Origin: Variovorax sp. SG517
Lineage (GTDB): Bacteria; Pseudomonadota; Gammaproteobacteria; Burkholderiales; Burkholderiaceae_C
Reading direction: 5' to 3'
Length of the DNA: 64,000 nucleotides
Assembly: GCF_013376045.1 (NCBI RefSeq)
Contig: NZ_JABMJG010000002.1
Coordinates: 744,001-808,000 of the forward strand
Shown here: positions 22,041 to 33,460 of the stretch, piece by piece
How positions within the stretch are numbered: position 1 is the first letter of the stretch
Layout of the letters: the number at the start of each line of letters is the position of its first letter
The notes under the pieces: generated by a model
Databases searched by the model: none
What the model was told of the DNA's origin: nothing
Seen by the model: only the letters and a program-made list of their open reading frames with translations
Program-made: the position numbers and the translations under genes

Positions 22041-22826
22041 TTATTTGGCCAGCAGGGCTGCTCCGCTCGCATGAAGGCAGATTGCGGCGGCGGCGGCCAC
22101 GTTCAGCGACTCCTCCCCGCCCGGCTGGGCGATCCGGATGTGGTGCAACGCCCGAGCCTCCAGCGCCGCCGAGACGCCCTGCCCTTCGTGCCCCATCAGC
22201 CAGGCGCAGGGATGCGGCAGATCGGCGTTGTGAAGCCAGTCGCCGCGGTGGGAACTGGTCGCAACCAGAGGTACCTTCAGGCCGTCGAGCGCGTCAGCGT
22301 CCACGCCCTCGATCAGCCGCAGGCCGAAATGCGCCCCCATGCCGGCGCGCAGCACCTTGGGCGCCCACAGCGCGGCCGTGCCCTTGAGCGCGATCACCTG
22401 GGTGAAGCCGAAGGCAGCGGCGCTGCGCAGGATGGAGCCGGCATTGCCTGCGTCCTGGAGGCGGTCGAGCACGACGCTCGGCGCATCGGGCAACAATTCA
22501 GGGCGGGCTGGCACGTCGAGCACGAAGCCCATCGGCGCCGGCGACTCCAGGCCACTGATGTCGCGCAGGAGGTTGTCGGCGACCACTACGGTTTTGATAG
22601 CACCAACCGACCACTCGGCCGGCGCCTTGGGCCAGAAAGACTCCGAGAACACCGCCACGGCAGGCTTGACGCCACGTGCCAGCGCAGCCCGGCACAGATG
22701 ATCGCCTTCGAGCCAGATCCGCCCCAGCTTGCGATAGGCGCCCGGGTCCTGTGCGAGCTTGCGCAGGTCCTTGAGCAGCGGGTTGTCGCGCGAGCTGATG
22801 TGGCTGGCGCCGGTGTCGGAAGTCAT
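22041..22826 (-). CDS. TrmH/SpoU-family RNA 2'-O-methyltransferase
   Basis: 261 residues. The three SPOUT motifs are present: [20 protein letters not shown] (motif 1, near 120-139), [10 protein letters not shown] (motif 2) and [15 protein letters not shown] (motif 3), which build the trefoil-knot SAM site. An N-terminal substrate-binding domain ([14 protein letters not shown]) suggests an rRNA methyltransferase related to RlmB. The target nucleotide is unknown. It starts 12 bases after the rnhB stop at the end of the envelope cluster. Confidence 0.9.
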   Translation of the reverse strand: MTSDTGASHISSRDNPLLKDLRKLAQDPGAYRKLGRIWLEGDHLCRAALARGVKPAVAVFSESFWPKAPAEWSVGAIKTVVVADNLLRDISGLESPAPMGFVLDVPARPELLPDAPSVVLDRLQDAGNAGSILRSAAAFGFTQVIALKGTAALWAPKVLRAGMGAHFGLRLIEGVDADALDGLKVPLVATSSHRGDWLHNADLPHPCAWLMGHEGQGVSAALEARALHHIRIAQPGGEESLNVAAAAAICLHASGAALLAK

Positions 22827-22838
22827 CGGGGATAGGGC

Positions 22839-23564
22839 TCAGGGAGCAGCACGCAGCTCGGGCCGCGCGGCCGCGATGACACCGAGGTCCATCGCCGGCT
22901 GCCCGTCGGATTCGGCCGGCAGCATCACGTTCAGCACGCCGCCGGTACGGACGAGCGCCGCGGCCACAGGGCTGAAGGACTTCCGGTGATGCACGCAGGC
23001 ACCATGGCGCTGCAGCGCCTCCAGGTGCTCCGGCGTGCCATAGCCCTTGTGGCCGGCGAAGCCGTAGTGCGGAAACTCGACGTGCAGCTGCTCGCAAAGC
23101 CGGTCGCGATGCACCTTCGCCAGGATCGACGCGGCGGAAATCGCCTTGACCCTCGCGTCGCCCTTCACGATGGCCTCGGCCAGCACGTCGAGCGTGGGCA
23201 GGCGGTTTCCGTCGACCAGCACTTTCGCCGGCTTGAGCCGCAACCCCTCGACGGCCCGGCGCATCGCGAGCATGGTCGCCTGCAGGATGTTGTGGGTGTC
23301 GATCTCTTCGACGGTGGCCTGCGCGATGGAGCAGCACAGCGCCTTGGCCAGGATCTGGTCGTGCAGGCGTTCGCGCTGCAGGGCCGTCAGCGTCTTGGAA
23401 TCCGCGAGGCCGCGAATGGGCCGCAGGTCGTCGAGGATCACGGCCGCCGCCACCACCGGCCCGGCCAGGGGCCCGCGGCCCGCCTCGTCGACGCCGGCGA
23501 TCAGGCCCGGCGCGTCCCACGCCAGCGGGGCCTGCTCAGCCTTCAAGAACTTTCTGGATCGCAT
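22839..23564 (-). CDS. rnhB: Ribonuclease HII
   Basis: 241 residues from ATG 23564, overlapping the end of lpxB by 29 bp. It removes RNA primers and single ribonucleotides from DNA. Catalytic DE is in [14 protein letters not shown]; further motifs are LADSKTL and [10 protein letters not shown]. The C-terminus extends beyond E. coli RnhB by a poorly conserved Ala-rich tail of about 30 residues. A later start near the conserved [10 protein letters not shown] is possible but no better codon is obvious. Confidence 0.95.
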   Translation of the reverse strand: MRSRKFLKAEQAPLAWDAPGLIAGVDEAGRGPLAGPVVAAAVILDDLRPIRGLADSKTLTALQRERLHDQILAKALCCSIAQATVEEIDTHNILQATMLAMRRAVEGLRLKPAKVLVDGNRLPTLDVLAEAIVKGDARVKAISAASILAKVHRDRLCEQLHVEFPHYGFAGHKGYGTPEHLEALQRHGACVHHRKSFSPVAAALVRTGGVLNVMLPAESDGQPAMDLGVIAAARPELRAAP

Positions 23565-24684
23565 CGGCGCAAAGTGTGGGCGTATCGCGCTGCAACTGGA
23601 CATGCAGCTCTGAAAATCTTTGTTGCAGCGCCCGCGTCTTCTCCGGCGCGTCCAGCCAGGCCAGCGTGGCCCCGGCCAACGCCTCGGGCGTGGCGGCTTC
23701 CTGCAGAAGCTCCGGCACGACGAACTCCCGGCAGAGGATATTGGGCAATCCCACCCAGGGCTGCAGCTGCTTGCGCCGCATGAGGCGCCAGGAGAGCGCG
23801 TTCATGTTGTAGGCGATGACCATCGGCCGCTTGAAGAGGGCCGCCTCCAGCGTGGCGGTGCCGCTGGCGATCAGCGTGACGTCGCAGGCAGCCAGCACGG
23901 CGTGCGACTGGCCGTCGAGCAGCTTCACGCGCCCGGCCATGCCGCTGGCCTGGAGCAAGGCCTCGACCTCCGAGCGCAGGCCCGGGATGATCGGTGCCAC
24001 GAACTGGAGCTCGGGCCGCGCCTTTTGCATCAGCGCGGCGGCAGCGAAGAAGCGTGCGGCAAGGTAGCGGATCTCGGACCGCCGGCTGCCCGGCAGCAAG
24101 GCGACGACCGGCGCATCAGGCGAAAGGCCCAGCGCGGCGCGTGCACCGGCCCGGTCGGGCGTCATCGGGATCACGTTGGCGACGGGATGGCCGACGTAGC
24201 TCGCGGCCACGCCCTGCTTCGCCAGCAACTCGGGCTCGAACGGGAAGATGCACAGGACATGGTCGGCCGCGGCCCGGATCTTCTCGATGCGCTCCGGCCG
24301 CCAGGCCCAGATCGACGGGCAGACGAAATGCACCGTCCTGATGCCCTGGCTGCGCAGCCCGGCTTCGAGGTCGAGGTTGAAATCGGGCGCGTCCACGCCG
24401 ATGAAGAGCCCTGGCCGCTCCTGCAGCAGCCGGGCCTTGAGCTGGCGGCGGATGCCGGCGATCTCCGCGTAGTGCCGCAGCACTTCGATATAGCCGCGCA
24501 CCGCGAGCTTTTCCTGCGGCCACCAGCTCTGGAAGCCATGAGCCAGCATCCGGGGACCGCCGATACCGGCAGTCTGGAGATCGGGCCAGCGCGACAGCAG
24601 GCCGTCGAGCACCAGGCCGGCGAGCAGGTCGCCGGACGCTTCGCCCGCGACCAGCGCGAAGCGTCGCTGTCCGTCGTTCTGCAT
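23536..24684 (-). CDS. lpxB: Lipid-A-disaccharide synthase
   Basis: About 382 residues from ATG 24684; an in-frame GTG at 24693 is an alternative, and neither has a clear Shine-Dalgarno. A GT19 enzyme, it joins UDP-2,3-diacylglucosamine and lipid X at the inner membrane to give the lipid A disaccharide. Motifs include [14 protein letters not shown] near the N-terminus, [13 protein letters not shown], and [10 protein letters not shown]. It lies after lpxA and overlaps rnhB, the classical order. Confidence 0.95.
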   Translation of the reverse strand: MQNDGQRRFALVAGEASGDLLAGLVLDGLLSRWPDLQTAGIGGPRMLAHGFQSWWPQEKLAVRGYIEVLRHYAEIAGIRRQLKARLLQERPGLFIGVDAPDFNLDLEAGLRSQGIRTVHFVCPSIWAWRPERIEKIRAAADHVLCIFPFEPELLAKQGVAASYVGHPVANVIPMTPDRAGARAALGLSPDAPVVALLPGSRRSEIRYLAARFFAAAALMQKARPELQFVAPIIPGLRSEVEALLQASGMAGRVKLLDGQSHAVLAACDVTLIASGTATLEAALFKRPMVIAYNMNALSWRLMRRKQLQPWVGLPNILCREFVVPELLQEAATPEALAGATLAWLDAPEKTRALQQRFSELHVQLQRDTPTLCADAIQKVLEG

Positions 24685-24694
24685 GGCCGGCACT

Positions 24695-25483
24695 TCAGCG
24701 CGCGATGCCGCGCGTCGAATTGGCGAGGAAGGATTCCATCAGCGCGACGTCGCCGGCCGCCTCGGGCATTTCGGTCGCCAGCGCGGCAATGCCTGCACGG
24801 GCCTCGTCGAGCGTCTTGCCCTGGCGGTACAGCAGGCGGTGCATCTGCTTCACCGCCGCGATCCGCGGGGCAGAGAAATCGCGCCGGCGCAGTCCGACGA
24901 TGTTGAAGCCGCGCACCGCCAGCGGGTTGCCGTCGACCAGCATGAAGGGCGGCACGTCCTGCGTGACGGCGCTGGCAAAGCCGAGCATGGCGTGGGCGCC
25001 GACCGAAACGAACTGGTGGATGCCCGTGAGCCCGCCGACCGTGACCCAGTCGGCCAGGTGCACGTGCCCGGCCAGCGTGGTGTTGTTGGCCAGCGTGGTG
25101 TGGTCGTCCACGCGGCAGTCGTGGGCGATGTGCGTGTACGCCATGATCCAGTTGTCGTTGCCGACACGCGTGACCCCCCCCGCCCCCGGCACGCCGAGGT
25201 TGAAGGTGCAGAACTCGCGGATCACGTTGCGGTCGCCGATGACGAGTTCGGTCGGCTCGCCGGCGTATTTCTTGTCCTGGGGGATGGCGCCGAGCGACGA
25301 GAACTGGAAGATCCTGTTGTCGCGCCCGATGGTCGTGCGCCCTTCGATCACGCAGTGCGCGCCGATGGTGGTGCCCGCGCCGATCCGCACGTGCGGGCCG
25401 ATCACGGTATAGGGCCCGACCGACACCGAGGCGTCGAGCTGTGCCTGGGGGTCGACGACGGCCGTCGAGTGAACCTGGGTCAT
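24695..25483 (-). CDS. lpxA: UDP-N-acetylglucosamine acyltransferase
   Basis: 262 residues, the normal length. Left-handed beta-helix hexapeptide repeats fill the first 190 residues ([20 protein letters not shown] onward), followed by a C-terminal helical domain. The catalytic His is expected in the [10 protein letters not shown] segment. It catalyses the first step of lipid A synthesis, transfer of a 3-hydroxyacyl chain from ACP to UDP-GlcNAc. Confidence 0.96.
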   Translation of the reverse strand: MTQVHSTAVVDPQAQLDASVSVGPYTVIGPHVRIGAGTTIGAHCVIEGRTTIGRDNRIFQFSSLGAIPQDKKYAGEPTELVIGDRNVIREFCTFNLGVPGAGGVTRVGNDNWIMAYTHIAHDCRVDDHTTLANNTTLAGHVHLADWVTVGGLTGIHQFVSVGAHAMLGFASAVTQDVPPFMLVDGNPLAVRGFNIVGLRRRDFSAPRIAAVKQMHRLLYRQGKTLDEARAGIAALATEMPEAAGDVALMESFLANSTRGIAR

Positions 25484-25517
25484 GCCTTGTGAATGAGCGA
25501 CTGGCTGTGGCCGGTCA

Positions 25518-25967
25518 TCAGTTGATCTGGCGCATGGCGCACATCAGCGTCGCCTCGCAGGCGAGTTCGCTGCCCACCAGGGCCCGGCCCTTGAACTTGG
25601 AAATGCCCGCCTTCATGCGCTCGATCTCGACTTCGAGGGTGAGCTGGTCGCCCGGCTCCACGGGACGCTTGAAGCGGGCGCCGTCGATCGCGGCGAAGTA
25701 ATAGACGGTGTTGTCGTCCGGCACGATGTCGAGCGAATGGAACGACAGCAGCGCGGCAGCCTGCGCCATCGCTTCGAGCATCAGCACGCCCGGCATCACC
25801 GGACGGTGCGGGAAGTGGCCATTGAAGAACGGCTCGTTCATCGTCACGTTCTTGAGCGCCGTGATGCGCTTGCCCTTTTCCATGTCCAGCACGCGGTCCA
25901 CCAGCAGGAACGGGTAGCGGTGAGGCAGCAGCTTGAGGATTTGATGGATATCGAGCGTCGTCGTCAT
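25518..25967 (-). CDS. fabZ: 3-hydroxyacyl-ACP dehydratase FabZ
   Basis: 149 residues from ATG 25967, with AGGA ten bases upstream; an ATG at 25994 that overlaps the lpxD stop (ATGA) is also possible and would add nine residues. Hot-dog fold with [14 protein letters not shown] and the catalytic [20 protein letters not shown] (His and Glu). It dehydrates 3-hydroxyacyl-ACP in fatty acid elongation and competes with LpxA/LpxD for the same substrate, which explains its position between them. Confidence 0.95.
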   Translation of the reverse strand: MTTTLDIHQILKLLPHRYPFLLVDRVLDMEKGKRITALKNVTMNEPFFNGHFPHRPVMPGVLMLEAMAQAAALLSFHSLDIVPDDNTVYYFAAIDGARFKRPVEPGDQLTLEVEIERMKAGISKFKGRALVGSELACEATLMCAMRQIN

Positions 25968-25990
25968 GATTTTCTGTTCCTGCATCGTCG

Positions 25991-26968
25991 TCATTTTTTC
26001 GAGGGAGCCTTCTCCAGCGCCTTCAGTCGTTCGCGCAGGCTGTGCAACTGCTTGAGCGTTGCAGCGTTCTTTTCCCAGCTCGCATTGTCATCGATGGGAA
26101 ACATGCCGGTGTATTGGCCGGCCTTGTGGATGGAACGGGTAACCACGGTCGCGGCCGACACGTGCACGCCGTCGGCGACCGTCAGGTGCCCCAGCACGAT
26201 GGCGCCGCCGCCGAAAGTGCAGTTGGCGCCGATGGTCGCGCTGCCGGCCACGCCGACGCAGCCCGCCATGGCGGTGTTCTTGCCGACCCGCACGTTGTGG
26301 CCGATCTGGATCAGGTTGTCGAGCTTGACGCCGTCTTCGATGATGGTGTCGTCGAGCGCGCCGCGGTCGATGCAGGTGTTGGCGCCGATCTCGACGTCGT
26401 CGCCGATGCGCACAGCTCCCAACTGCTCGATCTTGACCCAGCGCCCCTCGTGCGGAGCGAGGCCGAAACCGTCCGCGCCGATGACCACGCCCGGATGAAG
26501 CAGGCAGCGCTCGCCGACGATGCAGTCCTCGCTGACCGTCACCCGCGACTTGAGCACGGTGCCCGCCCCGATGCGCGCACCCCGCTCCACCACGCACAGC
26601 GCGCCAATGCGCGCCGTGGCGTCGACATGAGCCTCAGGATGAATCACTGCGCTGGGATGGATGCGGTCGACCTCCGGACGGGCGTGATGCGCCTTCCAGA
26701 GCTGGGTGAGCCGGGCAAAGTAGAGATACGGATCAGGCGTGACGATGTAGGCGCCACGCGCCGCGGCTGCCTCGCGCATGGCCGGCGACACGATCACGCA
26801 GGCAGCCTTGGAGGCCGCCAGCTCCTGCTGGTATTTGGGATGGCTCAGGAAGCTGAGCGCATCGGGCTGCGCATTCTGCAGCGGCGCGAGCCGCTCGATG
26901 GACAGCGCCGCATCGCCATGAAGCTCGCCCCCGAGGGCGTCGACAATGGCTCCGAGCTGCAGTGACAC
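25991..26968 (-). CDS. lpxD: UDP-3-O-acylglucosamine N-acyltransferase
   Basis: 325 residues. An N-terminal uridine-binding domain (about 1-100) is followed by hexapeptide beta-helix repeats and a C-terminal helix ([21 protein letters not shown]). The catalytic His is expected in the [10 protein letters not shown] segment. It adds the second, N-linked 3-hydroxyacyl chain in lipid A synthesis. It starts 14 bases after the skp stop. Confidence 0.95.
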   Translation of the reverse strand: MSLQLGAIVDALGGELHGDAALSIERLAPLQNAQPDALSFLSHPKYQQELAASKAACVIVSPAMREAAAARGAYIVTPDPYLYFARLTQLWKAHHARPEVDRIHPSAVIHPEAHVDATARIGALCVVERGARIGAGTVLKSRVTVSEDCIVGERCLLHPGVVIGADGFGLAPHEGRWVKIEQLGAVRIGDDVEIGANTCIDRGALDDTIIEDGVKLDNLIQIGHNVRVGKNTAMAGCVGVAGSATIGANCTFGGGAIVLGHLTVADGVHVSAATVVTRSIHKAGQYTGMFPIDDNASWEKNAATLKQLHSLRERLKALEKAPSKK

Positions 26969-26982
26969 GCCGGTTCGCGGCG

Positions 26983-27534
26983 TTACTTGCCGGTCGTGGG
27001 GGCGGGAGAAGTCACCGACGCGTTCAACGCCTTGATCACCTTGTCGGTGATGTCGTGCTTCGGATTGATGTAGATCGCTTCCTGCAGGATGGCGTCGTAC
27101 TTCTCGGCCTCGGCGACCTGCTTCACCACGCGGTTGGCACGCTCGTAGACCTGCTGGAGCTCTTCGTTCTTGCGCGCGTTCAGGTCTTCCTGGAATTCAC
27201 GGCGCTTGCGTTGGAAATCACGATCCTGGTCGACCAGCGAACGCTGGCGCGTGACCCGCTGGCTTTCGGACAGCGTGGGCGCCTCGCGCTCGAACTTCTC
27301 CGAAGCGGCCTTCAGGGCATCGCCCTGCGCGGTCAGGTCCTTTTCGCGCTTCAGGAACTCCGCCTCGAGCTTTGCCTGGGCGTTCTTGGCCGGCTGGGCT
27401 TCGCGCAGCACGCGGTCCGGGTTCACAAAACCGATGCGAAAGGTTTCCTGAGCCTGCGCTTGCGCGGGCACCGCAACCAGCGCAAAAGCCGGGATCAACA
27501 ACGCGCCAGCCGCGGCGCGAATCAAATGCTTCAT
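26983..27534 (-). CDS. skp: Periplasmic chaperone Skp/OmpH
   Basis: 183 residues. A signal peptide covers about the first 30 residues (basic MKHLIRAAA, then a hydrophobic stretch ending PAQAQA). The mature part begins [12 protein letters not shown] and continues as a charged coiled coil (about 55-135), the tentacle of the trimeric chaperone that escorts unfolded outer-membrane proteins to BamA. The ATG directly abuts the bamA TAA with no spacer, implying coupling. Confidence 0.94.
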   Translation of the reverse strand: MKHLIRAAAGALLIPAFALVAVPAQAQAQETFRIGFVNPDRVLREAQPAKNAQAKLEAEFLKREKDLTAQGDALKAASEKFEREAPTLSESQRVTRQRSLVDQDRDFQRKRREFQEDLNARKNEELQQVYERANRVVKQVAEAEKYDAILQEAIYINPKHDITDKVIKALNASVTSPAPTTGK

Positions 27535-29967
27535 TTAGAAAGACGTTCCGATCTGGAATTGGAGGCGCTGAATTCTATCCTTCGGGATATAGCCTGCCGT
27601 GAACGGTTGCCCCACTTCCTTCTGGGACTTGATCGGGAAGGCGTAGGCCAGGCGCAGCGGGCCCAGCGGCGAGATCCAGCTGATGCCCAGACCGACGGAC
27701 GCGCGCAGCTTCTTCTCGGCCTTCCATTGCTCGTCCGTGATACCGGCGGCACGCGAACCGAAGACGTTACCGACGTCGAAGAAGCCGTACAGGCGCAGCG
27801 TGCGGTCGTTGCCGGCACCCGGGAACGGAGTGCTCAGCTCTGCATTGAAGATCGCCTTCTTCGTGCCGCCGATCGCCGCACCTTCGCTCTGGAGGAACAA
27901 CGGGGCGTCACGAGGACCCAGCGAGTTCTGCTCGAAGCCCCGCACCGAGCCCAGGCCGCCCGCATAGAAGTTCTTGAAGATCGGGTAGACCTTGCCGCCG
28001 AGCGCCTTGGCATAGCCGACTTCACCATTGATCGAGAAGGTGTACTGCTTGTTGATCGGGAAGAACTGCTGGTACTGATAGTTCGTCTTGACGTACTTCA
28101 TGTCGCCGGCAGCGCCCACCTCGAGGTTGGCACGCTGCACGCGGCCGGTGGTCGGAATCAGCGCACTGTCACGGCTGTCCCGGCCCCAGCCGATGCTCAG
28201 CGGAACGCCCCAGACGCTCTTCTGATCACAGCCGACCACCAGCAGACCCGTGGAATCCTTCTTGCACTGGAAGTAGTTGAGATACGACGGCGGCGTGTAC
28301 AGGCCGGAGAACGCGGTCGAACTGTTCGGGTCGAAGGCGTAGCGCTCGATGCCGACGCCGAAGAAAACGGTATCGACTTCGCTGAACGGCACACCGAAGC
28401 GAACCGAGGCGCCCTGGTTCACGAGCTTGTAGTCGCCGTCGGTCGAGGTCTGGTAGGGACGCGTGGTGGTGTGGTAGACGCTGAACGTACGCGAGATGCC
28501 GTCCGGCGTGAAGTACGGATCGGTGGTGGTCAGCGACAGCGTGCGGTTGTACTTGCTGGTGTTGACCTGCACGCCCAGGAAGTTGCCCGAGCCGAACACG
28601 TTTTCCTGCGAGATGCCGAAGGTCAGCGCGACCTTCTCGGCGCTCGAATAGCCGGCGCCGAGCTGCAGGCTGCCGGTGGGCTTTTCGGTCACGTTGACGG
28701 TCAGGTCCACCTGGTCGGGCGAGCCGGGCACCTCCTGCGTGTCGACATTCACTTCGTTGAAGAAGCCCAGGCGGTCCACGCGGTCGCGGGAAAGCTTGAT
28801 CTTGTCGCCGTCGTACCAGGAGGCTTCGTACTGGCGGAACTCGCGGCGGATCACTTCGTCGCGGGTCTTGTTGTTGCCGCCGACCGACACGCGGCGCACG
28901 TAGACGCGGCGCGAGGGTTCGGCCTGCAGCGTGAGGGCCACACGGTTGTTGACGCGGTCGATCTCGGGACGCGCCTGCACGCGAGCGAAGGCGTAGCCGA
29001 AGGTGCCGAAGTAGTCGTTGAAGGCCTTGGTGGTCTCGGTGACCTGCTCGCCGTTGTATGGCTCGCCCGGCTTGATGGTGATGAGCGACTTGAACTCGTC
29101 GTCGCGGCCAAGGTAGTTGCCGTCGAGCTTGACGCTGGACACCACGAACTTCTCGCCTTCGGTGATGTTCACGGTCACCGTCAGGTCCTTGCGGTCCGGA
29201 GAGATGGCGACCTGCGTCGAGTCGATGCGGAACTCGAGGTAGCCGCGCGTGATGTAGTACGAGCGCAGGGTCTCCAGGTCGGCGTTGAGCTTGGCGCGCG
29301 AATACTGGTTCGACTTCGTGTACCAGCTCATGAAGCCGCCGCTGTCCTGGTCGAACAGGCTCAGCAGGGTCGATTCGCTGAAGGCCTTGTTGCCGACCAC
29401 GTGCACTTCGCGGATGCGGGCCGAGTCGCCTTCGGTCACGGTGAAGGTCAGGTTGACGCGGTTGCGCTCGATGGGGGTGACGGTGGTCACGACCTGCGCG
29501 TTGTAGAGGCTGCGGCTCACGTACTGGCGCTTGAGCTCCTGCTCGGCGCGGTCGGCCAGTGCCTTGTCGTAGGGCCGGCCGTCGGCAAGGCCCACTTCGC
29601 GCAGCGCCTTCTGCAGCGCGGCCTTGTCGAATTCCTTGGCCCCGACGAAGTCGACATCGGCGATGGTCGGGCGCTCTTCCACGATGACGACCAGCACGTT
29701 GCCGTTCACGTCGATGCGAACGTCCTTGAACAATCCCAGATCGAACAGCGCGCGGATGGCGGCGGAACCCCGTTCGTCGCTGTAGGTATCGCCCACGCGC
29801 AGCGGCAGCGACGCGAAGATCGTGCCGGCCTCGACGCGTTGCAGGCCCTCGACGCGGATGTCGCGCACCGTGAAAGGCTCGACGGCCCAGGCGGCCGTAG
29901 CCGCAAGCGCACTGGCAACTACCGCAGCAACGCTACGCAGGCGAAAGCGACTGAGTTTTTTGTTCAT
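27535..29967 (-). CDS. bamA: Outer-membrane protein assembly factor BamA
   Basis: 810 residues. A signal peptide ends at ATAAWA near residue 28, followed by five POTRA domains starting FTVRDIRVEGLQRVEAGTIF and a 16-strand barrel. The last residues, FQIGTSF, end in the Phe expected of outer-membrane proteins. The barrel motif VRGFEQNSLGPRD (the conserved RGF loop 6) is present. It is the core of the BAM complex, located between rseP and skp. Confidence 0.97.
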   Translation of the reverse strand: MNKKLSRFRLRSVAAVVASALAATAAWAVEPFTVRDIRVEGLQRVEAGTIFASLPLRVGDTYSDERGSAAIRALFDLGLFKDVRIDVNGNVLVVIVEERPTIADVDFVGAKEFDKAALQKALREVGLADGRPYDKALADRAEQELKRQYVSRSLYNAQVVTTVTPIERNRVNLTFTVTEGDSARIREVHVVGNKAFSESTLLSLFDQDSGGFMSWYTKSNQYSRAKLNADLETLRSYYITRGYLEFRIDSTQVAISPDRKDLTVTVNITEGEKFVVSSVKLDGNYLGRDDEFKSLITIKPGEPYNGEQVTETTKAFNDYFGTFGYAFARVQARPEIDRVNNRVALTLQAEPSRRVYVRRVSVGGNNKTRDEVIRREFRQYEASWYDGDKIKLSRDRVDRLGFFNEVNVDTQEVPGSPDQVDLTVNVTEKPTGSLQLGAGYSSAEKVALTFGISQENVFGSGNFLGVQVNTSKYNRTLSLTTTDPYFTPDGISRTFSVYHTTTRPYQTSTDGDYKLVNQGASVRFGVPFSEVDTVFFGVGIERYAFDPNSSTAFSGLYTPPSYLNYFQCKKDSTGLLVVGCDQKSVWGVPLSIGWGRDSRDSALIPTTGRVQRANLEVGAAGDMKYVKTNYQYQQFFPINKQYTFSINGEVGYAKALGGKVYPIFKNFYAGGLGSVRGFEQNSLGPRDAPLFLQSEGAAIGGTKKAIFNAELSTPFPGAGNDRTLRLYGFFDVGNVFGSRAAGITDEQWKAEKKLRASVGLGISWISPLGPLRLAYAFPIKSQKEVGQPFTAGYIPKDRIQRLQFQIGTSF

Positions 29968-30005
29968 CTGTGAATTGAGCCGGCACGGAAAGGGCCGGCA
30001 GAAAG

Positions 30006-31379
30006 TTAACCAAAGAGCCGCGTGACGTCGTTGAAGAGTGCGACCGACATCATGACCAGCAGAAGGGCTACGCCCCCGCGCTGAAGCCGTTCCATCCAGG
30101 CGTCAGAGACGCTCTTGCCGGTCAGGCCCTCCCAAAGATAATACATCAGGTGTCCCCCATCGAGGACCGGCAGCGGCATGAGATTGAGGACCCCGAGGCT
30201 CACGCTGATAAGCGCCAGGAAGACCAGGTACTGAGTGAAACCGAGGCTTGCGGACTTGCCGGCGTAGTCGGCGATCGTTAACGGACCGCTCAGGTTCTTG
30301 AGCGAAGCCTCGCCGATCACCATCTTGCCCATCATGCGCACGGTCAGCGCGGACACCTCCCAGGTACGCACCACGCCGCGCCAAACGCCGTCGACCAGCC
30401 CCTGGCGCACAGTCACCATTTCCGGAGGCGCGCCAACGTAGGCGCCGACACGCCCCACCTTGGCGCCGCCCTCCTCCCGCACCTCGGGCTTCACGTCGAT
30501 GACGAGCGAGCGGCCGCCGCGGTCGATCCGCCAGGCCTGGACGCGGGGCTGATCGCCGTCCACGGAGGCGCGGATTACCTCGCGCAGCTGCTGCCCCTCG
30601 ATGATCTCTGTGCTGCCGATGGCGCGCACGACGTCGCCATTGCGCAGCCCGGCGGCCTCGGCCGCACTGCCTTTCATGACCTCGCCGATCTCCGGCCGGG
30701 TCAAGGGAGCCAGCACGCCGATCTTGCGGAACATCTGCGGATCGGCGTCCTTCGTCTGCATCCGGCTCAGCGGAAGCACCAGCTGACGCGCCGGCCGGCC
30801 ACCCTCGCCCGCGACTTCGAGCGTCAGGTCATGGCCGTCGAGCGCACCGCGCGTCATGCGCCAGCGCAGATCCTCGAAGGACTGGACCGGCGAGAGATCG
30901 CCGTCGAAACCCGCCCGCACGATGTGCTCGCCGCCCTTCAGCCCTGCGGCTTCGGCCAGCGAACCGGCCACCGGTCGCGCCAGCGTGGCCACGGGCTCCT
31001 GCACCCCGATCCAGTTGACGGCCGTGTAGAGCGCCACCGCCAGCAGCAGGTTGGCAATCGGGCCGGCGGCCACGATGGCCGCACGCGAGCGCAGCGGCTG
31101 GGTGTTGAAGGCGCGATGACGCTCCTCGGGAGCCACGGGGCCTTCGCGCTCGTCGAGCATCTTCACGTAGCCGCCGAAGGGGAATGCGCCGATGACGAAC
31201 TCGGTCTGCTGACCCGGATGCTGCCGCTTCGGCTGCCAGCGGACCAGCGCCTTGCCGAAACCGACGGAGAAGCGCTCCACCTTGACGCCGCAGGCCACCG
31301 CCACGCGATAGTGGCCGTATTCGTGCACCGCGATCAGGACGGCGAGCGCAACCACAAAGGCTATGACAGTAAGCAGCAT
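30006..31379 (-). CDS. rseP: Site-2 protease RseP (RIP zinc metalloprotease)
   Basis: 457 residues. The zinc motif HEYGH is at 19-23 in the first transmembrane helix, two PDZ domains occupy roughly 130-320, and the second active-site motif LPVLDGGHL is near the C-terminus. An inner-membrane intramembrane protease that cleaves anti-sigma-E and remnant signal peptides. Its neighbour bamA is an outer-membrane assembly factor whose failure triggers the sigma-E path. Confidence 0.95.
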   Translation of the reverse strand: MLLTVIAFVVALAVLIAVHEYGHYRVAVACGVKVERFSVGFGKALVRWQPKRQHPGQQTEFVIGAFPFGGYVKMLDEREGPVAPEERHRAFNTQPLRSRAAIVAAGPIANLLLAVALYTAVNWIGVQEPVATLARPVAGSLAEAAGLKGGEHIVRAGFDGDLSPVQSFEDLRWRMTRGALDGHDLTLEVAGEGGRPARQLVLPLSRMQTKDADPQMFRKIGVLAPLTRPEIGEVMKGSAAEAAGLRNGDVVRAIGSTEIIEGQQLREVIRASVDGDQPRVQAWRIDRGGRSLVIDVKPEVREEGGAKVGRVGAYVGAPPEMVTVRQGLVDGVWRGVVRTWEVSALTVRMMGKMVIGEASLKNLSGPLTIADYAGKSASLGFTQYLVFLALISVSLGVLNLMPLPVLDGGHLMYYLWEGLTGKSVSDAWMERLQRGGVALLLVMMSVALFNDVTRLFG

Positions 31380-31406
31380 CGGAGTCCTTGGTTTCCGGAG
31401 GAGGCG

Positions 31407-32597
31407 TCAGGCGGCGAAGCGAAGCGCCGCGGCATTGGCCGCCGCACGGGCGCTGGCGTCGATCGCCAGCAGGTCGGCCAGCGATGCCGGCTTGGAGGGA
31501 GCGACTCTTTCCAAAGTTTCCATGTTCACCGCATGTATGCAATCGAAGCGCAGGCGGCGGTCGAGGAAAGCCTCCACCGCGACCTCGTTGGCGGCATTGA
31601 GCACCGCCGTCGTGCCCGGCGCGGCCCGAAGTGCGTGCCACGCAAGGCCCAGTCCCGGAAAGAGTTCCGCGTCGGGAGACTCGAACGTGAGCGACCCCAT
31701 CTGCCGGAAGTCGAGCCGTGCGGCGCCGCTCTCGATGCGCTCGGGCCAGGCAAGCCCCACCGCGATCGGCACCCGCATGTCGGGCGTGCCGAGCTGGGCG
31801 ATGACCGAGGCGTCGGTGAACTGCACCATCGAATGCACCACGCTCTGCGGATGGATGACGACCTCGATCTGCTCCGGCGACACGCCGAACAGGTGGCGCG
31901 CCTCGATGACTTCGAGCGCCTTGTTCATCATCGTGGCCGAGTCGACCGAGATCTTGCGTCCCATCACCCAGTTCGGATGGGCGCAGGCCTGCTCGGGCGT
32001 GACCGCGCTCAGGGTTTCCGGTGCGCGCGTGCGGAACGGGCCGCCCGACGCCGTCAGGATGATCTTGTCGACGCGCCGCGCCCAGGTGGACGGGTCTTCG
32101 GGCAGCGACTGGAAGATGGCGGAATGCTCGCTGTCGATGGGCAGCAGCGTGGCGCCGCCCTCGCGCACGGTGCGCATGAAAAGCTCGCCACCGACGACGA
32201 GCGCCTCCTTGTTGGCCAGCAGAAGGCGCTTGCCGGCACGCGCGGCTGCCAGGCAAGGCCCGAGGCCCGCGGCGCCGACGATAGCGGCCATCACGGAATC
32301 GGTCTCTTCGTGGGAAGCTATGGTTTCGAGAGCATCGTCGCCCATCAGGACGGCCGTTTTCAGGCCGTTCTGCTTCAGCTTCTCGGCCAGCGCAGCGGCA
32401 TGCGGGGCACTGGCCATCACGGCGAACTTCGGCGAGAACTGCGCGCACTGCGCCAGCAATTCGTCGACCCTGGTGGCCGCGGAAAGCGCGAACACCTCGA
32501 AACGCTCGGGGTGGCGCGAAATGACGTCGAGCGTGCTGACACCGACCGAACCGGTCGAGCCGAGCACCGTCACGCATTGTTTTCTGGAAGAGTTCAC
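31407..32597 (-). CDS. dxr: 1-deoxy-D-xylulose 5-phosphate reductoisomerase
   Basis: 396 residues from a GTG start at 32597 that overlaps the cdsA stop by 4 bp (GTGA). The NADPH motif GSTGSVG is at 13-19. The metal and substrate motifs are [10 protein letters not shown] and [12 protein letters not shown]. It catalyses the committed step of the MEP isoprenoid pathway, later served by ispD and ispF elsewhere in this window. Confidence 0.96.
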   Translation of the reverse strand: MNSSRKQCVTVLGSTGSVGVSTLDVISRHPERFEVFALSAATRVDELLAQCAQFSPKFAVMASAPHAAALAEKLKQNGLKTAVLMGDDALETIASHEETDSVMAAIVGAAGLGPCLAAARAGKRLLLANKEALVVGGELFMRTVREGGATLLPIDSEHSAIFQSLPEDPSTWARRVDKIILTASGGPFRTRAPETLSAVTPEQACAHPNWVMGRKISVDSATMMNKALEVIEARHLFGVSPEQIEVVIHPQSVVHSMVQFTDASVIAQLGTPDMRVPIAVGLAWPERIESGAARLDFRQMGSLTFESPDAELFPGLGLAWHALRAAPGTTAVLNAANEVAVEAFLDRRLRFDCIHAVNMETLERVAPSKPASLADLLAIDASARAAANAAALRFAA

Positions 32598-33439
32598 AGG
32601 AAAGCCAGCATCATGGCAATAGGAAGCGCCGGCAAGAGGGCATCCACGCGGTCGAGGACGCCGCCGTGGCCGGGCAGCAGCCGGCTGCTGTCCTTGGCGC
32701 CGGCGCTGCGCTTGATGAGGGATTCGACGAGGTCGCCCACGACGCTCATGGCCGAAAGGAACAGCGCGGCGAGCAGCAGCAGCCACCAGCCCCGCTCGTT
32801 GAGACGGGTGTACAGGCTGGCCACCGTGGCGCCCGTGGCCTTGTCGGCCCACACCCAGGCGAATGCCAGCACCACCACGCCGATCATGCCGCCCCACACG
32901 CCCTCCCAGCTCTTGCCGGGGCTGATGGAAGGGGCGAGCTTGCTGCGGGTGAACTTGAGGCCGAAGGCGCGGCCGGCGAAATAGGCGAACACGTCGGCAA
33001 CCCACACCAGCACGAGGATCGACAACAGGAAGTTGATGCCGATCATCCGCGCCTGCACCGCGGCCAGCCACGCGACCCAGAGCGCCAGCAGGCCGCCGAC
33101 CAGCCGCAGCCCGCGCGGAATGCGCGGCCAACCCGGCACCGCCACGCGCAGCAGCGCAGCGCCACCCAGCACCCAGGCCGCGCTGGCAAGGGTCCACATC
33201 AGGACCAGCGGCTGCTCCAGCAGCCCGAGCCACCAGGACAGCGCGCACAGCACGATCGTCTCGGCGCCGAGGAACAGCGACACGCCCTGCCCGTAGCCGT
33301 TCAGGCGCCCCCATTCCCAGGCCGCGGCCCCGATGAGCACCAGCATGACGCAGCCGAAGGGAACGTAGCTGGGGTAGAACAGCGCCGGCAGCAGGATCGC
33401 GAGGAGCACGATCGCCGTGATGATGCGTTGCTTGAGCAT
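32594..33439 (-). CDS. cdsA: Phosphatidate cytidylyltransferase
   Basis: 281 residues with about eight membrane segments. The family signature lies near the C-terminus: [19 protein letters not shown] and [19 protein letters not shown]. It makes CDP-diacylglycerol for all phospholipids. It is coupled to dxr by a 4-bp overlap and follows uppS by 21 bases. Confidence 0.95.
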   Translation of the reverse strand: MLKQRIITAIVLLAILLPALFYPSYVPFGCVMLVLIGAAAWEWGRLNGYGQGVSLFLGAETIVLCALSWWLGLLEQPLVLMWTLASAAWVLGGAALLRVAVPGWPRIPRGLRLVGGLLALWVAWLAAVQARMIGINFLLSILVLVWVADVFAYFAGRAFGLKFTRSKLAPSISPGKSWEGVWGGMIGVVVLAFAWVWADKATGATVASLYTRLNERGWWLLLLAALFLSAMSVVGDLVESLIKRSAGAKDSSRLLPGHGGVLDRVDALLPALPIAMMLAFL

Positions 33440-33460
33440 GCGGAAGGGGTTCCCGCGCCT

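Noticed and set aside
26962..29973. 1003-codon plus-strand frame opposite bamA, skp
   Set aside because: Antisense shadow: the minus strand holds complete bamA and skp with signal peptides and family motifs.
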